In this document: positions 14,993 through 22,483 of the stretch, piece by piece
Numbering within the stretch: the stretch's first letter is position 1
Layout of the letters: each line of letters opens with the position of its first letter
Source: CAYLNH01 sp964384625
GTDB taxonomy: Bacteria; Verrucomicrobiota; Lentisphaeria; JABSQK01
Assembly (NCBI GenBank): GCA_964384625.1
Contig: CAYLNH010000076.1
Span: 1-26,271 of the forward strand
Direction: 5' to 3'
Length of the DNA stretch: 26,271 bases
Translations under genes and position numbers: made by a program
The notes under the pieces: model-generated
What the model was told of the DNA's origin: nothing
The model's input: only the letters and a program-made list of their open reading frames with translations
Database searches by the model: none

Positions 14993-15838
14993 TCAAATCT
15001 TAGTTTCCGCGTGGCGCGCGGCATGGCAATTCAGATTGACCGCCACCGGCAGGGAGGCGATATGGCACGGAAAGACTTCGATGTGGACGGCAAAGGCCGT
15101 CGTGTTGCCGCCCAGGCCCTGCGGGCCGACTCCGGAGGAGTTCAGGCGTTCCAGGATGTCCTGCTCCAGCGCGGCGTAGTTCGGGTCCGGATGCGGCGCC
15201 CCCATCTCGCGCATCAGCGCTCGCTTTGCCAGATAGGCGACCTTCTCAAAAGTGCCGCCGATGCCGACGCCCACAATCGTCGGCGGACACGGATTGCCGC
15301 CGGCGTGCGTAACCTGGTCGACGACGAAGTCGATGATGCCCGGCCGGCCCTGCGACGGTTTCAGCATCGCCACGCCGCTCATATTCTCGGAGCCGCCGCC
15401 TTTGGGAGCCAGCATGATCTTGATCTGTTCGCCCGGCACAAGATCGACGTGCACAACAGCCGGCGTGTTGTCGCCGGTGTTCGTCCGGTCAAACACCGGA
15501 TCCCGCACAATCGATTTGCGCAGGTAGCCGACGCTGTAGCCCTGGCGCGTGCCTTCATTGATCGCGTCCTCCAGCAGGCCGCCTTCAATATGTACGTCGA
15601 CGCCGAGTTCCACGAAGTACACTGAGAATCCCGTGTCCTGGCAGATCGGCACCCGCCGGCGGGCGGCGATCTCGGCGTTCCCCAGGCATTGCTCCAGAAT
15701 CGACTTCCCCAACGGCGAGTCCTCAGACTTCACCGCGGCCTCGATGCCCGCAAGGACATCCGGCGGCAAATCAAACGCCGCCTGCAGACAGAGGTCACGG
15801 ACCTCGTCGACAATCGTTTGGTAGGAGATCGTTCGCAT
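14993..15838 (-). CDS. Fe-S fumarate hydratase/tartrate dehydratase-type, alpha subunit
   Basis: The 281-residue subunit carries the 4Fe-4S cluster of class I hydro-lyases. The three ligands are Cys66 (PICQDTG), Cys184 (GGNPCPPT) and Cys271 (NLNCHAARHA). The family segments APKGGGSENMSG (about 144-155) and VGIGGTFEKV are intact. It forms the enzyme with the beta subunit encoded seven bases downstream, catalysing reversible hydration of fumarate or a similar acid in the cytoplasm. Split subunits are typical of many anaerobes, archaea and PVC-type bacteria. A possible promoter lies at 15870-15898. No strong ribosome-binding site is visible before the ATG. Confidence 0.9.
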   Translation of the reverse strand: MRTISYQTIVDEVRDLCLQAAFDLPPDVLAGIEAAVKSEDSPLGKSILEQCLGNAEIAARRRVPICQDTGFSVYFVELGVDVHIEGGLLEDAINEGTRQGYSVGYLRKSIVRDPVFDRTNTGDNTPAVVHVDLVPGEQIKIMLAPKGGGSENMSGVAMLKPSQGRPGIIDFVVDQVTHAGGNPCPPTIVGVGIGGTFEKVAYLAKRALMREMGAPHPDPNYAALEQDILERLNSSGVGPQGLGGNTTAFAVHIEVFPCHIASLPVAVNLNCHAARHAETKI

Positions 15839-15869
15839 AATACTCGCTGCCTAGTCGCTGTGTCATTCC

Positions 15870-15898
15870 AACGTAGCGGTCCGGCCGGCGCTTGTCGA
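15870..15898 (-). promoter_or_regulatory. Possible promoter for the fumarase alpha/beta pair
   Basis: On the minus strand TCGACA (15898-15893) and TACGTT (15875-15870) are separated by 17 bases, about 32 bases before the alpha start codon. The -35 matches consensus at five of six positions; the -10 is a weaker TAnnnT match. Confidence 0.35.
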
Positions 15899-15910
15899 CC
15901 GCTGCCGGCG

Positions 15911-16021
15911 GGATTGCAGCCATGCGTCAGTCACGGGGAGTGGCCCCCGCGTGCTGCTCTCCTGCCAATGGAGGAACGGCGGCAGACGCTACTCCCCGTC
16001 ACTGACGCATTACGGATTGCA
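15911..16021. repeat. Inverted-repeat element flanked by 8-bp direct repeats (MITE-like)
   Basis: A 20-base arm at 15922-15941 (starting ATGCGTCAGT) matches the reverse complement of 15991-16010 at 19 of 20 positions, enclosing 49 bases. The direct repeat GGATTGCA occurs at 15911-15918 and 16014-16021, three bases outside each arm. Terminal inverted repeats with flanking short direct repeats are the layout of a miniature transposable element with a target duplication. A large RNA hairpin or regulatory structure is the alternative. It encodes nothing and lies between the DinB-like gene and the fumarase promoter region. Confidence 0.6.
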
Positions 16022-16023
16022 CG

Positions 16024-16467
16024 CTAATGCGGCGCTTCCCCGCGGTAGTAACCGGCCGTCGGCGCCTGGCGGCCGAGTTTGCGCTTGCAGATGTTGATCT
16101 GCCCGATGTGGGTCAACGCATCAGCCAACGGACCGTTGATGGCGAACATGATATCCTCCCCGCCGCGAACCGTGAAATCCGTCAGCGCGGCGTCGTCAAT
16201 GGACCGCAGGCCGTTGATGGCTTGAGCGATCACCGCATAGATCGGCTCGATGTCGGCGTGCGGGTTCTCCCTGGCGGGCTTGCCGACCAGACTGCTCACA
16301 TGACTGACGAGATCATGGATGTGGGCGAGTTGCTGACGAATCGTGAAAGCGCCGTCAACCACGGAAACGTCCAGGTCCGCGTCCTCAAGACCAATCATCG
16401 CCCGGTTCAGCCGATAGCCTCCAGCAACCGGATCATCGCACCGCGCAGTGAGTGGTCGAATGTACAT
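16024..16467 (-). CDS. DinB/YfiT-like four-helix-bundle protein
   Basis: From ATG 16467 the 147-residue product resembles DinB-like putative metal-dependent proteins. Helix 1 ends LNRAMIGLEDADLDV, followed by FTIRQQLAHIHDLVSH with His49 and His51. A C-terminal helix has LADALTHIGQIN with His120, matching the usual H-x-G-Q element. Members include thiol-dependent transferases and many of unknown role, so no reaction can be assigned. The start is doubtful. A good AGGAAG sits before an ATG at 16496, but that ATG is in another frame and stops after about 28 codons. The gene follows the epimerase by about 40 bases on the same strand. Confidence 0.65.
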   Translation of the reverse strand: MYIRPLTARCDDPVAGGYRLNRAMIGLEDADLDVSVVDGAFTIRQQLAHIHDLVSHVSSLVGKPARENPHADIEPIYAVIAQAINGLRSIDDAALTDFTVRGGEDIMFAINGPLADALTHIGQINICKRKLGRQAPTAGYYRGEAPH

Positions 16468-16507
16468 GCCGAAATATCGCTGAAGGCATTCTTCATGGAT
16501 GATCTTC

Positions 16508-17383
16508 CTACTCCGTTTCCGCCACGAACCGGCGCAGGTTTGCCAGCCCGATCTGCAGACCGCGGCGGACGTCTTCGAGCCCCTCAAATTCGATCGAACA
16601 GACGCCGTCATAGCCGCCTTTGCGCAGGACGCGCAGACACTGCGTGATCGGTACGTCGCCGTGGCCGATGACGGCGCCGCGCAGATAGTTGCCGGCGCGG
16701 CTTCGAAACCAGCCTTCGCCCGGGTCGACCGCGGTGCCCGGCTTCGTATGAAAGTCTTTGGCATGCACATGGAACACACTCCCGGCCAGTCGGCCGGCGG
16801 CCAGGGCCGGGTCCTCATCGCCGCAGAGAAAGTTCCCCATATCGAACAGCACACCGAAGTTCTCGTGGTCGACGGCGGCGACCAGCTTTTCGACGCGTTC
16901 GCTGTCCTGACAGAAAAAGCCGTGGTTTTCGACAGTAGTTTTGATGTCCAGTTCAGCGGCGTACTCCGTGATGGCGCGCACGCCTTCGGCCAGTCGTGGC
17001 AGGGCGTGATCGAAGCTGCGGGCCCCCGTCTTCTCCGGCGGGTAACCGCGGGTCGCATCGTGGCGCATGCAGGGCACGCCCAGGGCTTGCGCCACCCGGA
17101 CCTCTTCCTTCACGCGTTCGACTTCGGCGCTCAGATCGCCGTCCGAACCGTTGAGCAGATCGGCGCTGATCGTGTAGCTTGCGATCGGCAGCTCGTGCTG
17201 CTCCGCCGCCGCTTTCAACTTCGGCGCAAAGCTGTGCCGGTCTTCCCCGTCGGGCAGCGACAAGGTCGAGAACTCGATGACGTCGAAGCCGATCGCCTTG
17301 GCTTCGGCAATCACATCGATCTGCTGGATCTCGCCGCGGCGGACGAGTCGGGAAAAACTGTAAGAACTGACTCCGATCTGCAT
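16508..17383 (-). CDS. Sugar phosphate isomerase/epimerase, TIM-barrel (AP endonuclease 2 family)
   Basis: The 291-residue protein has the xylose-isomerase-like TIM-barrel pattern. It begins MQIGVSSYSFSRLV, followed by GFDVIEFSTL, the metal/substrate segment ITEYAAELDIKTTVENHG, NFGVLFDMGNFL, VFHVHAKDFH and, near the end, GYDGVCSIEFEG. Conserved Glu and His residues in these segments (ENHG, HAKD, EFEG) are the likely divalent-metal site. The role is probably epimerisation of a ketose or inositol-type sugar; the substrate is not predictable. The frame is open up to 17485, but the ATG at 17383 has GGAG upstream and begins the barrel directly. This subfamily is numerous in Planctomycetota and Lentisphaerota. 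Confidence 0.85.
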   Translation of the reverse strand: MQIGVSSYSFSRLVRRGEIQQIDVIAEAKAIGFDVIEFSTLSLPDGEDRHSFAPKLKAAAEQHELPIASYTISADLLNGSDGDLSAEVERVKEEVRVAQALGVPCMRHDATRGYPPEKTGARSFDHALPRLAEGVRAITEYAAELDIKTTVENHGFFCQDSERVEKLVAAVDHENFGVLFDMGNFLCGDEDPALAAGRLAGSVFHVHAKDFHTKPGTAVDPGEGWFRSRAGNYLRGAVIGHGDVPITQCLRVLRKGGYDGVCSIEFEGLEDVRRGLQIGLANLRRFVAETE

Positions 17384-17433
17384 GATGGACTCCATCTGTC
17401 TGGTTGCGGGCGTGATGGAATTTCCCACCGCCC

Positions 17434-17461
17434 CGCGTACTTGTCCAGGGCCGGTGGTCAA
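17434..17461 (-). promoter_or_regulatory. Possible promoter for the epimerase gene
   Basis: On the minus strand TTGACC (17461-17456) and TACGCG (17439-17434) are separated by 16 bases, about 50 bases before the start codon. The -35 is good and the -10 is weak. Confidence 0.3.
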
Positions 17462-17510
17462 TTCCGCAAAAAACGCAGTTCCCACTCTTACGCGCGTTGC
17501 GCCGAGATGT

Positions 17511-17537
17511 GGGGCGGTGGGGGGGGGGCGGTGGGGG
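17511..17537 (+). other. G-rich tract with G-quadruplex potential
   Basis: G-runs of 4, 2, 10, 2 and 5 bases are separated by single C or T bases. This meets the usual pattern for an intramolecular G-quadruplex on the + strand. The ten-base G-run is also a likely site of sequencing or length variation. It is non-coding. Confidence 0.5.
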
Positions 17538-17588
17538 CTCCGCCTCCCCGCCGGGCCCGGCCTCGCGGGTAAAGTTCAAGTTCGTCCC

Positions 17589-17608
17589 GCCCTGCCGGAG
17601 GGCAGGGC
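17589..17608. repeat. Perfect 8-bp hairpin with GGAG loop
   Basis: GCCCTGCC at 17589-17596 and GGCAGGGC at 17601-17608 form a perfect stem with a four-base loop. It is followed by C/T-rich sequence on the + strand, without a clean U-run. Confidence 0.5.
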
Positions 17609-17614
17609 CCCCTT

Positions 17615-17644
17615 CTTGTTCCTCCTCCGCTTGTTCCTCCTCCG
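17615..17644 (+). repeat. Two tandem copies of a 15-bp unit
   Basis: CTTGTTCCTCCTCCG occurs at 17615-17629 and again, identical, at 17630-17644. It lies in the polypyrimidine tract and probably arose by slippage. Confidence 0.7.
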
Positions 17645-17795
17645 ACCCGCCCAATCCGTCCGACTGGTCTGATCGTTCCCCTCTTCCTGCTCCCCTGAGC
17701 CGTGGCCCACTGACCCCCTGAACCCTCTTCCCTTCTGCCGAACCCGCGTTACCTTATTTACGGTTTGTCTGGGAATGTAAGGACGGAGGACCTGC

Positions 17796-19940
17796 TTGTT
17801 CGCCTACCCGCTGTTTCTCTTGGGACTGGCCGCGTCAGCCATACCGATCGCGCTGCATCTGCTGAACCGGCGAAACCCCAAGCCATTTCAATTCAGTACG
17901 CTGCGTTTTCTGCAGCAGGCGATCGCGAAGACGCGGAAGTCGCGGCAGATCACGCAGCTTCTGGTGCTGCTGCTGCGCATGGCTATCCTGGCGTTGTTGG
18001 CGTTGGCCTTCGCGCAGCCGCGGGTCCGGTCTTCGTCGTGGCTGCCGGATGGCCCGCGAATTGTGGTTATGGTCCTGGACGGCTCCGCCAGCATGCGCTG
18101 GCGTGCCGGCGAAGAGAGCAACTACGATCTGGCGCGGCACTGGGCGTTGGAGTTGCTCAGCGATCTGCGCGAACAGGACAAAGTGGCCGTGGTCGTGAGC
18201 GGTCGCAGCCGTCCCCGCATTGTCTTCCCGGCGGTCAGCAATCACGGTCTCGCCGCCAAGGCCGTCCGCGAAACGACCTGCGGCTTCGGCCGCACCAATG
18301 CCGTTCACGAGCTTCATGCCATTCTCGCGGCCACCGTCGAAGCGCATCGGCACGAAGCCATCGAGGTCCATTACTTCAGTGATTTCCAGGACAGCACCTG
18401 GCAACATCAGGACGTCGAATCGGTTGCCGACCTCGTTGCCGCGAATGACATTCGGCTCTTCCTCAACCGCATCGAAGCAACCGGCACCGGGAATGCCTGG
18501 ATCCGCAATCTGATACTGCAGCCACCGGCCATTCTGGGGCAGGGCGATGTGACTGCCCGCGCCCGCATCGAAACCGACGACGAATACGCCGGCAGCACGG
18601 TTATGCGGCTCAGCCTGCAGGGCAAAGAGGTGGCGCAGCGCGGCGTTGCCCTCGGTCCCGGGATGAACGAGGAACACAGCGTCCGCGGCAAGATCGACGC
18701 GGAAGGCGACTTCGCTCTGGGCCGCGTCAGTCTCGACAGTGATCCGCTGGGCGACGACAACGTCTGGTACTTCGCCCTCGAACGCCGCGACCAGATCCAG
18801 GTCCTCCTGGTGAACGGCGGCCCGACGCCGGCCGGGGGTACGGCCGACACCTTCTACCTGCGACACGCGCTCAACCCCGGGAAGCTGGAGTCGCCGTTGA
18901 TCCGGGCGCAGACGATTGAGTGGGCTCAGGTACAGGCGACGGATCTGTCGCGCTATCAGGCGGTCTTCATCGCGAACTTGCCGGCACTGACGGCGGCGGC
19001 GGCGCTCAAGCTGGAGCTCTACGTCGAAAACGGCGGCCACCTGGTTCTGTATCCGGGGGACCAGCCCGAATTCCTGGCGAGCGCCGGCAAACTGAAAGTC
19101 CTGCGCAACCTGCGCGGCAAGGAGCAGGTCTTCCCGCGCACTGTCCGCTTCAAAACCATCGCCTCCGCCGGCGACGACCCGATCGAGCGCCGGCTGCTCA
19201 ATGTTCTGCCGCAGCCGCCGAGCTTCAGCGGCAGTCGCCGACTGCTGCTGCGCTACGACGAGGAGCAGTTGCGCACGTGTGTCGAGCATGACACGGGTAC
19301 GGCGCTGATGGCGTCGGTCGCCCACGGTCGCGGCGAGATCTGGGTGTCGTCGCTGGCGGCCACCCGGGATTGGTCGGAATGGCCGATGCACCCGGCATTC
19401 GTCATCCTGCACCAGCTTTTGGCCCGCCGCAGTTTCAGCCGGCAACTGCGCACCGCCGCCATCGAGGTCGGCGCCGGCGCAAGCATCCCCTGGGCCGGAA
19501 AGGACCTGGAGCTGACCGCGGATATGACGGCGCCGGACGGCTCGCGAGAACGTCTGAGCCTCAGCCGCCGCAGCGTGGATCAGGCCTTCCTGGTCGAGGG
19601 CTTCACGATGCCCGGGCACTACCGCCTTCAATTGCGGGCGAACGTGCCGGAGACCCGCTATGTCGCGGTCAACCTGCCGGCAGTGGAATCGCGGGTGGCC
19701 GCGGTGACGCCTGCCGCGCTGGAGGCCCAGTTCGCCCCCGCAACCGTCTACCAGCCGCGCGATCTCGACGCCCAGAAGAACCTGCTGGCGAACATGACGC
19801 ACGGCCACGCGCTCTGGCCGTACCTGTTGCTGCTGGCATTCCTGCTGGGCATCGGGGAGGAACTCTTTGCCAACGTCCGCAGTTGGAGCAAAGCCGCACC
19901 GACGACACTCAAGCAACTCCTTAAGAGGCGACGAGCATGA
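17796..19940 (+). CDS. BatA-type membrane protein with VWA domain
   Basis: The 714-residue protein begins with the BatA N-terminal signature: PLFLLGLAASAIPIALHLLNRR (TM1 about 4-22), then FQFSTLRFL and a second TM at about 54-73. The VWA domain follows with the metal-binding MIDAS motif D95-x-S97-x-S99 (VLDGSASM). A long extracytoplasmic region of beta-rich and Rossmann-like segments comes next, then a last TM near 673-690 and a basic tail. Such proteins probably assemble envelope complexes. The start is a TTG with GGAGGA five bases upstream, which is convincing. The stop overlaps the next gene by ATGA. The MoxR ATPase and DUF58 genes that usually precede this type are absent here. Confidence 0.88.
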   Translation: MFAYPLFLLGLAASAIPIALHLLNRRNPKPFQFSTLRFLQQAIAKTRKSRQITQLLVLLLRMAILALLALAFAQPRVRSSSWLPDGPRIVVMVLDGSASMRWRAGEESNYDLARHWALELLSDLREQDKVAVVVSGRSRPRIVFPAVSNHGLAAKAVRETTCGFGRTNAVHELHAILAATVEAHRHEAIEVHYFSDFQDSTWQHQDVESVADLVAANDIRLFLNRIEATGTGNAWIRNLILQPPAILGQGDVTARARIETDDEYAGSTVMRLSLQGKEVAQRGVALGPGMNEEHSVRGKIDAEGDFALGRVSLDSDPLGDDNVWYFALERRDQIQVLLVNGGPTPAGGTADTFYLRHALNPGKLESPLIRAQTIEWAQVQATDLSRYQAVFIANLPALTAAAALKLELYVENGGHLVLYPGDQPEFLASAGKLKVLRNLRGKEQVFPRTVRFKTIASAGDDPIERRLLNVLPQPPSFSGSRRLLLRYDEEQLRTCVEHDTGTALMASVAHGRGEIWVSSLAATRDWSEWPMHPAFVILHQLLARRSFSRQLRTAAIEVGAGASIPWAGKDLELTADMTAPDGSRERLSLSRRSVDQAFLVEGFTMPGHYRLQLRANVPETRYVAVNLPAVESRVAAVTPAALEAQFAPATVYQPRDLDAQKNLLANMTHGHALWPYLLLLAFLLGIGEELFANVRSWSKAAPTTLKQLLKRRRA

Positions 19941-22147
19941 CTGAGATCCGCATTGATCCCGTCATCCCCGGGTGGGCGATCGTCATCCTGATCATCCTCG
20001 CGCTGGCCGGCATGTGGCTGACGTTTCGGCGCTGCCTCCTGCCCCTGGGCCATCGCCTGCTGGTCGGCGCGCTGCGGCTGGCCGCCATTCTCGTACTCGG
20101 CGGTCTGCTGCTGCAGCCTGAACTGCTGCGGGTACGAACCGAGGAGGAGGACCCGACGCTGGCCGTTCTGATCGACAGCTCCGCCAGTATGCTGGATTCG
20201 CCGAACCGGAACGCGGAAGTCCGCCGGCAGACCGTGCGGGACCTGCTCAACTCCAGACGGTTTCGTGCCGGAATCAAACGGTACAAAGTCAAGTGGTTCC
20301 AGTTCGGCGCAGAACTGGAAGACGCCGCCGACCCCCATGAACGCGCCATCACCTACAACGCCCCCCGCAGCCACTTGGTGAAGGCGGTCAACGCCATTGT
20401 CCAACGCAGCCGCGGCGAGAACCTCGCCGGCGTTGTGTTGCTCACCGACGGCCTGGATCAATCCACCCAGGACCTCCTTCCCGGCGCGGTCCAGGTCCCC
20501 CTGTTCATCCCGGAGCTCGAAACAGTCGAAACGCGTACCCGCAAGCAGACCGGGGAAATGTTCATCGCCGACCTGACCCACCCGCAAATGCTGGTCGTGA
20601 ACTGGAAAGGCCAGGTGAACGTGGTTGTGAAACGCTCCGCCGCCGGCGGCCGCGTACCCTGCCCGGTGAAACTGTTCCGCGGTACCGAACTCGTCCGCTC
20701 CGGAACGCTGCTCTTCGAAGCTGAAGATACCGTAAAAACCCAGAGCTTCACCATCGAACCGACCACGGTCGGGCGCGTCACTTACCTTTTGGAAATCCAC
20801 CCCGGCGTTGATCGGCGTAAAGACAATAACCGCCGGCAGTTCGCCGTCGACGTGACCGATCCCAAGAACCGAATCCTCTATATCGACGGCAATCTCCGGT
20901 GGGAGTTCAAGTACGTCAAACGCGCCTTGCTTAAGGAAAAGAATTATCAGGTTTCGGCCTTCGTGCAGAACGGCCCCGGCGTCTTCGTCAACTTCTCCGA
21001 GGGGGCGCAGTCGGCACAGGTTGCCGATATGCCCGAGCTCTCCGATGCGTCGACGCTCAAATTCAGGGCTTTGATCCTCGGCGAAATGGAGGCGTCGGCT
21101 CTGACCGCGGCACAACAGCAGACGGTTGCCAGGTATGTCGAGAAAGGCGGCGGCCTGCTCTTCCTCGGCGCCGGCAAGGCCTACGGCAAGGACGGCTGGC
21201 CCGCCAGCGAGACCATGGCCAGGATGCTGCCTTTCAGCAACGAGGGTAAACGCCCGCGGATGGCTGACGGCCGGTTCCGCATCGCGTCCACCGCCCAGGG
21301 CCGCACGCACCCCATCCTTACCGGCGTCAACGCGCCGGGCGGGTTCCCGGAAATCCTCAGCATCTGGGGCCGCGTCCGCAAGAAGCCCGATGCTACCGTG
21401 CTGCTGGAGGGGCCCGACGGCGCGCCCGTCCTCCTCGTTAAACGCTACGGCAAAGGCAAAGTCGCCGCCCTGCTGACCGACTCGCTCTGGCGCTGGCAAC
21501 TGGGCCAGGCAAAACTCGATGAAGGCAAAAGCCTGTACGAGCAGTTCATCGGTCAGATTGTCTACTGGCTGTCGCCGCAGAAGAAGGAACTCGATGAGTC
21601 CACCAACCTGCAGGTCGTCACAGCCTCCGCCCAGGCCGAGGTCCGGCAGCGCGTCGCCGTCGGCGCCGTCTCCGGCGAGGGCGGCGCCAAGCTTAAGCTG
21701 GCCTGCCGCATCACCACGCCCGACAACCGGACGTTGTCCTTCGATATGGTCCCCGCCAAATTGGCCCAGGACGTCGGCCTGACGGACGCCGTCTGGGGTT
21801 GGCGCTCCGAGTTCACCCCGCACGTCCCCGGCAACTACGAGATCATTGTCCGCGAAAAGGCCTCGGGCGAGCAGGCCGGTACAAAACTGCTGGTGATCGA
21901 GCCGCAACTGGAGAAGACCGGCAAACCGATCAACCGCAGCCTGCTCAAGAGCCTCGCCCGCCGCACCGGCGGCAAGTTCTACCCCCACGACCGGGCTGAC
22001 CGCCTGATGCCGGATATCCCGCACCAGCCGCTCAAGGTCACCACCACGACCGAAAAACCCATCTGGAACAAGGCCTGGATCCTCGGCCTGTTGATCGCCG
22101 TGTTCAGCTTCGAGTGGTACATCCGCAGCAAACTCGATCTCGTCTGA
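19937..22147 (+). CDS. VWA plus glutamine-amidotransferase-like membrane protein
   Basis: The 736-residue protein has two N-terminal TM segments (about 13-30 and 42-60). A VWA domain has MIDAS D80-x-S82-x-S84 (LIDSSASM) and LLTDGLDQS. The middle region is beta-rich. A class I glutamine-amidotransferase-like fold lies at about 290-560 (RILYIDGNLRWEFKYVKRAL, VEKGGGLLFLGAGKAYG, YGKGKVAALLTDSLWRW). It appears to lack a catalytic Cys nucleophile, as is usual for this membrane family. A final TM is at about 713-729. It overlaps the BatA-type gene by four bases, so the two are made together and probably form a complex. The biological role of such pairs in PVC-type bacteria is not established. Confidence 0.87.
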   Translation: MTEIRIDPVIPGWAIVILIILALAGMWLTFRRCLLPLGHRLLVGALRLAAILVLGGLLLQPELLRVRTEEEDPTLAVLIDSSASMLDSPNRNAEVRRQTVRDLLNSRRFRAGIKRYKVKWFQFGAELEDAADPHERAITYNAPRSHLVKAVNAIVQRSRGENLAGVVLLTDGLDQSTQDLLPGAVQVPLFIPELETVETRTRKQTGEMFIADLTHPQMLVVNWKGQVNVVVKRSAAGGRVPCPVKLFRGTELVRSGTLLFEAEDTVKTQSFTIEPTTVGRVTYLLEIHPGVDRRKDNNRRQFAVDVTDPKNRILYIDGNLRWEFKYVKRALLKEKNYQVSAFVQNGPGVFVNFSEGAQSAQVADMPELSDASTLKFRALILGEMEASALTAAQQQTVARYVEKGGGLLFLGAGKAYGKDGWPASETMARMLPFSNEGKRPRMADGRFRIASTAQGRTHPILTGVNAPGGFPEILSIWGRVRKKPDATVLLEGPDGAPVLLVKRYGKGKVAALLTDSLWRWQLGQAKLDEGKSLYEQFIGQIVYWLSPQKKELDESTNLQVVTASAQAEVRQRVAVGAVSGEGGAKLKLACRITTPDNRTLSFDMVPAKLAQDVGLTDAVWGWRSEFTPHVPGNYEIIVREKASGEQAGTKLLVIEPQLEKTGKPINRSLLKSLARRTGGKFYPHDRADRLMPDIPHQPLKVTTTTEKPIWNKAWILGLLIAVFSFEWYIRSKLDLV

Positions 22148-22209
22148 ACTCACCCCCGTTGTCCACGTTGCTCCGGTGCGTATTGAGCTCGAGTGTTGGT
22201 TGCCGAGGG

Positions 22210-22237
22210 TTGACGCCCTTCCGTTTCGGCCTACCGT
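22210..22237 (+). promoter_or_regulatory. Promoter-like TTGACG-N16-TACCGT
   Basis: TTGACG at 22210-22215 and TACCGT at 22232-22237 are separated by 16 bases. The same -10 variant and spacing occur before the Sel1 gene. It would give a leader of about 240 bases. Confidence 0.3.
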
Positions 22238-22417
22238 ACGGTTCTTCTGGGGGCGAAGAAATGGGCATCTGTGTTTTGCTGTACCGGGAAGTCTACATCC
22301 TCGCATCCGGTTGCGATTCGTCTGGAACGTGATGTTTGCGGCATCTGTTCCCGCCGTGCCGTGCTGAAAGAGGCCGATTGGCGACTGCAAAACACGGCAG
22401 AACATCAGTCAACTCCC

Positions 22418-22454
22418 GCCCCTGCCTTGGGACCGGCACGGCGCCGGCAGGGGC
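22418..22454 (+). repeat. Stem-loop in the leader of the Glf-like gene
   Basis: GCCCCTGCC at 22418-22426 pairs with GGCAGGGGC at 22446-22454 (9 bp perfect, 19-base GC-rich loop). It ends 29 bases before the TTG start. It could act in transcript control or stability, or be the terminator of the preceding operon, although no U-run follows. Confidence 0.45.
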
Positions 22455-22483
22455 TCTGACAATCAAGATCAAGGACGAAATCG

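Larger units (their letters stand above)
17384..17795. other. Divergent intergenic region with low-complexity and structured motifs
   Basis: This stretch of 412 bases lies between the leftward epimerase gene and the rightward BatA-type gene. It holds a possible leftward promoter (17434-17461), a G-run cluster (17511-17537), a perfect hairpin (17589-17608), a 15-bp tandem duplication (17615-17644) and a long C/T-rich tract to about 17740. An AT-richer stretch (17749-17761) before the ribosome-binding site may hold the rightward promoter. No convincing gene is present. Confidence 0.6.
22148..22483. other. Intergenic leader of the Glf-like cassette
   Basis: These 336 bases contain only short, unconvincing open frames. 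Visible elements are a promoter-like TTGACG/TACCGT pair (22210-22237), an inverted pair GTGTTTTGC at 22271-22279 with GCAAAACAC at 22387-22395, and a 9-bp hairpin (22418-22454) just before the TTG start of the next gene. The region looks like a long untranslated leader with possible RNA structure. Confidence 0.5.

Noticed and set aside
16468..17058. N-terminal extension of the DinB-like frame upstream of 16467
   Set aside because: It overlaps the epimerase gene antiparallel to nothing but in another frame of the same strand, and has Arg/Ser-rich shadow composition.
17615..17644. Direct repeats considered as a CRISPR or iteron array
   Set aside because: Only two adjacent 15-bp copies with no spacers and in a polypyrimidine tract; slippage is the simpler explanation.
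19748..22405. Very long antisense open frame (885 codons) opposite the VWA genes
   Set aside because: It mirrors two well-supported genes on the + strand. The product is low-complexity with no motif, as expected for the antisense of GC-rich codons.
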